From: Sphingomonas sediminicola
GTDB lineage: Bacteria; Pseudomonadota; Alphaproteobacteria; Sphingomonadales; Sphingomonadaceae
DNA length: 64,000 bases
Assembly (NCBI RefSeq): GCF_014489515.1
Contig: NZ_CP060782.1
Location: forward strand, 2,585,001 to 2,649,000
Direction of reading: 5' to 3'
Shown: piece by piece, positions 59,828 to 64,000 of the stretch
Numbering within the stretch: position 1 is the stretch's first letter
Layout of the letters: each line of letters opens with the position of its first letter
Program-made: the position numbers and the translations under genes
Notes under the pieces: generated by a model
What the model was told of the DNA's origin: nothing
Database searches by the model: none
Seen by the model: only the letters and a program-made list of their open reading frames with translations

Positions 59828-59950
59828 CGCTTGCAACAATCGGCTGCAGGTTGCCAATCGGACCTTGCGTGCAAATGCTGATTGAGCTTCACTTGCCACC
59901 CTGACTTTATCGTCAGCGTTCTCCAGCGACGGTGTGAAGGCAAGTAGCGT

Positions 59951-60289
59951 ATGGCCGAACTGGACCAAGCGACGTGGAACATCACGATACAGAAGCGCGA
60001 CCTGGTGGCCGCGATCGGTACGGCCAGGCGCCGAGCGACGCTGCGGCGCAAGGGCATCCAGTTCGAACGGGAAGTGATCTTCGCGGCCTCGAGCGACGGG
60101 CTGTCGGTCAGGTCAAGCGATGCAGCGATGGACATACCCGGGTCAGGGACCTGGACATCCCCGATCGCGGCGAACGGAGCGACACTTAGGAGGCTCGTCG
60201 CGGCGCTCGACGGACCAGAAATCCAGCTCAGCTACTGCGACGGGGAGCTGGCGCTGAACACGACGAGGATTAGCGCCCGTGAGGTGTAG
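59951..60289 (+). CDS. Hypothetical protein, possibly clamp-like
   Basis: 112 residues. The pattern (ITIQKRDLVAAIGTARR, FAASSDGLSVRSSDAAMDIPG, GATLRRLVAALDGPEIQLSYCDGELALNTTRISA) faintly recalls a beta-clamp-type repeat, with DGLxVxSxDA and DGELxLNxTxIxA elements. This resemblance is weak and not a family assignment. It starts the plus-strand run of small coupled genes. Confidence 0.5.
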   Translation: MAELDQATWNITIQKRDLVAAIGTARRRATLRRKGIQFEREVIFAASSDGLSVRSSDAAMDIPGSGTWTSPIAANGATLRRLVAALDGPEIQLSYCDGELALNTTRISAREV

Positions 60290-60313
60290 CGGACGGCGAG
60301 GATCCAAGCGTCA

Positions 60314-60835
60314 ATGACAGCCCAGGTCCGCGATCGGCTGTCCTACGACGGGCGGATTTTCCCGCTCTGCAGTCTCCCGCTCCAGCCCTGGCTCCAGGAG
60401 ACGGGCAACGCAGGCATCTTCCGGTGGCCGCACACCGCGAACCGGCGGGGGTACGTCGCGAGCTGGGAAATCGCGGATGACCGCCTCTACCTGAAAAAGC
60501 TCGAGGCGACCCTGCATGACGGCTCCGCCGCGTCACTGGCGACGCTTTTCCCTGGCACGACCGGCAAGGTTTTCGCCGAGTGGTACTCGGGCACTCTCCG
60601 AGTGACTGACGGCGAACTGCTCGAGTACATCCATGTAGGCTTCGGGAGCCGGTACGAACGGGACATTTTCCTCGAGATCCGCGACGGCGTCCTCGTCGGG
60701 ACATCGGTCCAGGAAAACCAGCTGCCGGGCCCGAGACCAGTTATCGAGGTAGCCAAGACCCGGAACAATCGGCGCGGGCTACTCTCGCGGCTGGTGGGTC
60801 GTTTCTGTCGAGCGAGCTTGGTGGGGGATTTGTGA
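60314..60835 (+). CDS. Hypothetical protein
   Basis: 173 residues, cytosolic, with a mixed alpha/beta pattern (RDRLSYDGRIFPLCSLPLQPWLQ, TANRRGYVASWEIADDRLYLKKLEATL, FAEWYSGTLRVTDGELLEYIHVGFGSRYERDIFLEI). Proteins of this look are common singletons in plasmid and island DNA. Function unknown. The stop overlaps the next gene start (GTGA). Confidence 0.68.
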   Translation: MTAQVRDRLSYDGRIFPLCSLPLQPWLQETGNAGIFRWPHTANRRGYVASWEIADDRLYLKKLEATLHDGSAASLATLFPGTTGKVFAEWYSGTLRVTDGELLEYIHVGFGSRYERDIFLEIRDGVLVGTSVQENQLPGPRPVIEVAKTRNNRRGLLSRLVGRFCRASLVGDL

Positions 60836-61388
60836 CAGCACGAGCGGACTTGGCGCTGGTCCTGGAGGCCGCCCGCTTCGCGGCCGAGAAGCACCGCATG
60901 CAGCGCAGGAAGGATGCCGATGCATCCCCTACATCAACCACCCGCTCGCGCTCGCGAACATCCTCGTCTCCGAGGGAGATGTCGACGATCCCGAGGTGCT
61001 CGTTGCCGCGTTGCTCCACGACACCGTGGAGGACACCGACACGACGGTGGAAGAACTCGAGCGCGCGTTCGGCAGCCGGGTCGCCGGGATCGTGGCGGAG
61101 GTCACCGACGACAAGTCGCTAGCGAAGGAAGAGCGGAAGCGTCTCCAGGTCGCCAGGGCCGCGCACAAGTCGAACGCGGCGAAGCTGGTGAAGCTGGCGG
61201 ACAAGATCAGCAATCTGCGCGACATCGCCACCTCGCCTCCCGCCGACTGGCCGCTGCAGCGCAGGGAGGACTATTTCCACTGGGCCAAGCAGGTGGTTGA
61301 TGCCCTTCGCGGCGCCAATCCACGGCTCGAGGCTGCCTTTGACCGCGCTTACTCGGACGGGCTTGCCTCGATGCGCGGTGCCGCGTGA
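60832..61388 (+). CDS. HD-domain hydrolase, Mesh1/SpoT-like (one apparent frameshift)
   Basis: About 185 residues after restoring one A near 60927. The corrected chain reads [30 protein letters not shown], then AALLHDTVEDTDTTVEELERAFG and KLADKISNLRDI, the H/HD/D motif order of the RelA/SpoT ppGpp-hydrolase domain and of stand-alone Mesh1-like enzymes. A role in hydrolysing (p)ppGpp or a related nucleotide is an inference from the family. Start and stop each overlap neighbours by 4 bp (GTGA both sides). Confidence 0.82.
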
Positions 61389-61795
61389 CGACCATGCTGC
61401 TACTCTTGCTCGCCGCCGCGGCGCCCCATGCGCAGCAATGGGCCGGGGACAGGCCGCGGTTTTCCTGCCGCGTTGCCAACGTGCATGACGGGGATACCTT
61501 TCGCTGCACCGACGGTACGAGGATCCGGCTCGCCGCGATCGATGCGCCCGAGATGCCCGGCGCCTGCCAACCCCGCCGTGCATGCGCGCCCGGTGACCCC
61601 TTGCGATCAAAGGCGGCCCTGGAGCGGCTGATCAGTGGACGAACGGTGGAGTGCCAACCGACCGGTACGACCTACAACCGCATCGCGGCCTGGTGTTCGG
61701 TCGGTGCAACGGACCTGAGCTGCGCCATGCTTCGAGGCGGACAGGCCATACGCTTGCCCCGGTTCGATCCGAGCGGTCGGCTGGCCCACTGCTGA
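61385..61795 (+). CDS. Secreted SNase-like (thermonuclease) protein
   Basis: 136 residues with a signal peptide (MLLLLLAAAAPHAQQ). The SNase core is VANVHDGDTFRCTDGTRIRLAAIDAPE, followed by RSKAALERLISGRTVEC and TYNRIAAWCSVG. The staphylococcal-nuclease-type arginine and acidic positions are partly kept. Predicted periplasmic or secreted nuclease. GTG start overlaps the HD hydrolase stop. Confidence 0.82.
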   Translation: MTTMLLLLLAAAAPHAQQWAGDRPRFSCRVANVHDGDTFRCTDGTRIRLAAIDAPEMPGACQPRRACAPGDPLRSKAALERLISGRTVECQPTGTTYNRIAAWCSVGATDLSCAMLRGGQAIRLPRFDPSGRLAHC

Positions 61796-61812
61796 TTGAG
61801 TGCAGCCCGACC

Positions 61813-62981
61813 CTACGTTTCCTCGAGGTGCGTCAGGACCTGGCCCGACAGGACGGGGTCTAGCCTGTCCGCCTCCGCCGACGCCCATTCTTCCCACGCC
61901 GCGAGGCTCGCTTGATGGATGCCGACGGAGCCGGCGACTACCGCGTCGCGCACGCGCGCAACTAGCGCGCGCAGTTCCTCGGCTTGGCGGAGGAGCTCGG
62001 CGCTCTCTCGCAGTCGCCCTAGCCGCTCGCGATTACGGGCCTCGACCTGCTCCCGCCGGCGCTGCTCCTCCCACTGCCGCGACTGCTCCGCCCACTCCTC
62101 GGCCTGCCTCAAGCCGCGTCGGAAGTTAGCCTCGCCGGCAACGACGATGCTCGCCACGATCGGCGCGATCATGGACTCGAGGTCCTTGCCCTTGTTGTCC
62201 TCCCACCGAGCGACGGCTTTCCCGTCCAGGTTGGCGTTGATCACGAGTGTGAGCGGCGTGGACGCTGGCAGGTCCGGTGCAGGCCGGTCGCGTCCAAACT
62301 CGCGCACTGTCCGATGCTTCACTGCGATACCGATGCTGAGCCCGACACGCGTGTCGCCTATGGTCGCCGACGCATGGATCTCGCCGTCGCGCTCGTGCGC
62401 GCCGGCAGCATGTCCCTCCGCCCGAGCGCCATGAAAATCGCGTTCAGGATCCTCAAGCGCCGCTTGTCGACCGCTGACTCGAACTTCGGCGCATCCCACG
62501 ACCAGCCGCTCGCAGCGAACTTCTCGCGTCGGCGCTCCTCCTGCTTGAAGAGTTGCGTCAGGCCGTGGTGGACTCGCTCGAGCTTTCTCGGGACAGCCAC
62601 GCGGCCAATCGCCTCAAGCTCCTGTTCGTACAAGGCGTCGAGGTCTCCCGGTACGGCGGCCGAGGCAAACGGTCCCGAAGACGGGAGCGGCTCGACCGAG
62701 TGCACGACCTCCGCAAACCGTGCATCGAGACGTACGCGCCCTGCCTCGCCGGGACGCCGCGACGCCACCTTGGGGCACTTCGGCACAGGCTTTCCGGCGT
62801 GGAGCTTGTTCCAGTAGCCCTGCGGCGGGGTGATGATGCCGTGCGACTTCAAGAGCTTCTTCAGGCCCACGTCTGACACGCCGACCTTTGCCGCTAGGTC
62901 ACGCATCGGCGCCGACCATGCGAAGTCCTGCAAGTCCTGGGGCAAGGCGACTAGGTCCTGGCGGCCGTGGTAGTAACTCAT
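61813..62981 (-). CDS. HTH and coiled-coil protein (one apparent frameshift)
   Basis: About 389 residues after adding one G near 62410. The N-terminus MRDLAAKVGVSDVGLKKLLKSHGIITPPQGYWNKLHAGK is a helix-turn-helix that recurs in island- and plasmid-borne proteins. The middle has a beta region (HASATIGDTRVGLSIGIAVKHR, LTLVINANLDGKAVARWEDNKGKDLESM). The C-terminus is a long charged coiled coil (GLRQAEEWAEQSRQWEEQRRRE). Probably DNA-binding; role unknown. Convergent with the SNase gene. Confidence 0.72.
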
Positions 62982-63056
62982 GCTCCTCCTTCCCTCGGTT
63001 GCGGCGACGACGGCTACGCGCTTCCGAAACCTCGCTCAGTCGCCCTATACGGCGTC

Positions 63057-63467
63057 ATGGTGAAAGGTGGAGCGGGCATGCCGGCGGGGCACGAGGGACC
63101 GGACGTCGTCGAGCTAGATACGCCCGACGCGCTGCTCGTCGTGAGCATCAACCAGAGCTATCCGCGTCTCGGCGCGTACGATGCCGCGCGCTACGCCTGG
63201 CGAGTCTCGCCGTCGCGCGCGTCGCAGGTGCAGTACGTGCTCGCGACCAAGGACCGGACCGTGGTCGCTGTCTTCGAGCCGACCGAGTGGCGTCCCGCGA
63301 CGCGGGCGAACTTCCCCGGGTACGAGCGCGAGTTGCGAGGACGGCTGGGGTTCGTCGGGCACCCGGCGGGCGGAGACGCCGCGGCCCGCTACCTGGGGAA
63401 GCAATTACCGCCTGGCTTCCGGTTTTCCGGCAACGGCTACCGGTACGCGGGATCACTCGGCGACTAG
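63057..63467 (+). CDS. Hypothetical protein, possible EVE/PUA-like fold
   Basis: 136 residues from ATG at 63057. The core DALLVVSINQSYPRLGAYDAARYAWRVSPSRASQVQYVLATKDRTVVAVFEPTEW has the alternating beta pattern and RYAWRVS element of small proteins that may adopt a PUA/EVE-like fold. Proteins of this look are often island-borne. The fold call is tentative. It is divergent from the HTH/coiled-coil gene (75 bp between starts). Confidence 0.6.
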   Translation: MVKGGAGMPAGHEGPDVVELDTPDALLVVSINQSYPRLGAYDAARYAWRVSPSRASQVQYVLATKDRTVVAVFEPTEWRPATRANFPGYERELRGRLGFVGHPAGGDAAARYLGKQLPPGFRFSGNGYRYAGSLGD

Positions 63468-63486
63468 CCGCAGGAGTCCTCCTCTC

Positions 63487-64000
63487 TCACCGTTTCCCAG
63501 GCGCTTCCTGCTCGGCCGTGCGGCGGAAGAAGGCGCAGTAGCGGTTCACGGGACACTCCTGGCACAGTGGCCTGCGCGCCTTGCACACGAGCGCCGCGAA
63601 ATCCAGGACCGCCCAGTTGGTCTCGCTAGGTCGCGGCCCCTCACGAACCACTTGGCCGCTGCCTGTAGCCAGGGATCGTACCTGATGTCCGCGAGCCGCC
63701 GCGGTCGAACGACCCGCTCGAGCACGCGGGCCATGTTAACATCGAGCAGCGGCGCCGCCTTCCCGTGCTGGAACATGAGCACCGCGTTCGAGACGTACTG
63801 CCCGACCGCGGGGATCCCCGCGTGCTCGGCCGGGTTCGACGGGAACTTTCCACCCGTGCCCGCGGCGTACCTTGCTATGCCGAGCAGGGAAGCCGCCCGC
63901 CTGCGCCACAGCCCGAGTGGCCTTAGGAACTCCTCGAGGTCTTCCGGCGTGGCGTCGGCGAGCTCGTGCCAGCCGGGGAACCGGTGTACGAAAGCCGGGT
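63487..64000 (-). CDS. HhH-GPD DNA glycosylase (partial; one apparent frameshift)
   Basis: The C-terminal 170 or so residues are visible; the start is beyond the window. The chain has FLRPLGLWRRRAASLLGIARY, the hairpin GIPAVGQYVSNAVLMF, and the catalytic-region LLDVNMARVLERV. Past a frame break near 63640 (one G missing) it ends with C-x6-C-x2-C-x5-C (CKARRPLCQECPVNRYC), the [4Fe-4S] loop of EndoIII/MutY proteins. Such short members include T/G-mismatch glycosylases. Which base it removes cannot be told from this part. Confidence 0.85.

Overview
This 64 kb GC-rich window comes from an alphaproteobacterium, most likely a member of the Sphingomonadales. The gene content and protein style fit this (short amt tail, hutI-hutU-hutH, imuA-imuB-dnaE2, a DUF2147 exported protein), and the imuA cassette has an alphaproteobacterial LexA box of the form GTTC-N7-GTTC. 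No rRNA, tRNA or CRISPR array was found.

The sequence carries more than 30 apparent frameshifts. Nearly all are explained by one missing base, mostly in a G or C run, and reading frame, motifs and a matching stop return on the other side. This looks like homopolymer-length error in the assembly rather than gene decay. Broken genes are therefore given as single CDS with frameshift positions. Three apparent fusions (serS plus hydrolase, pterin dehydratase plus exported protein, tyrosinase plus amidohydrolase) are resolved into separate genes on this basis.

From 1 to 38 kb the layout is mostly chromosomal metabolism: ammonium transporter; ligase-alkB repair pair; histidine utilisation (hutG-like on minus, hutIUH on plus); SOS mutagenesis cassette dnaE2-imuB-imuA; seryl-tRNA synthetase with two alpha/beta hydrolase paralogues; a DUF808 membrane protein; a flavin reductase; an OmpR-type two-component system; phenylalanine hydroxylase behind a leader peptide with three tyrosine codons and an intrinsic terminator; an RND efflux operon; pterin dehydratase; 4-hydroxyphenylpyruvate dioxygenase; a thiolase-paaD pair; and a 5-oxoprolinase operon with a DUF969-DUF979 membrane pair and DUF2891. 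The shared theme is amino-acid catabolism (His, Phe/Tyr, 5-oxoproline).

From 38 to 64 kb the content is accessory. It opens with an orphan ParB-like/DNA methyltransferase and a DUF5681 protein. Next come two divergent operons (40.8-46.2 kb on minus, 46.7-56.2 kb on plus) in which most products appear exported or membrane bound: an SH3-metallo-beta-lactamase protein, a haem-motif protein, three unknown proteins, a RoxA-like di-haem cytochrome c, a metzincin, a subtilase, a trypsin-like protease, a Tat-type tyrosinase and an amidohydrolase. This set is the best candidate for an undescribed system. The last 8 kb holds a PH-SHOCT protein, an FRG-domain protein, an HTH-like regulator with a 26-bp near-perfect palindrome upstream, a coupled run of small genes including a SpoT/Mesh1-like HD hydrolase and a secreted SNase-like nuclease, an HTH/coiled-coil protein, a small unknown protein, and a partial HhH-GPD glycosylase with an iron-sulphur cysteine motif.
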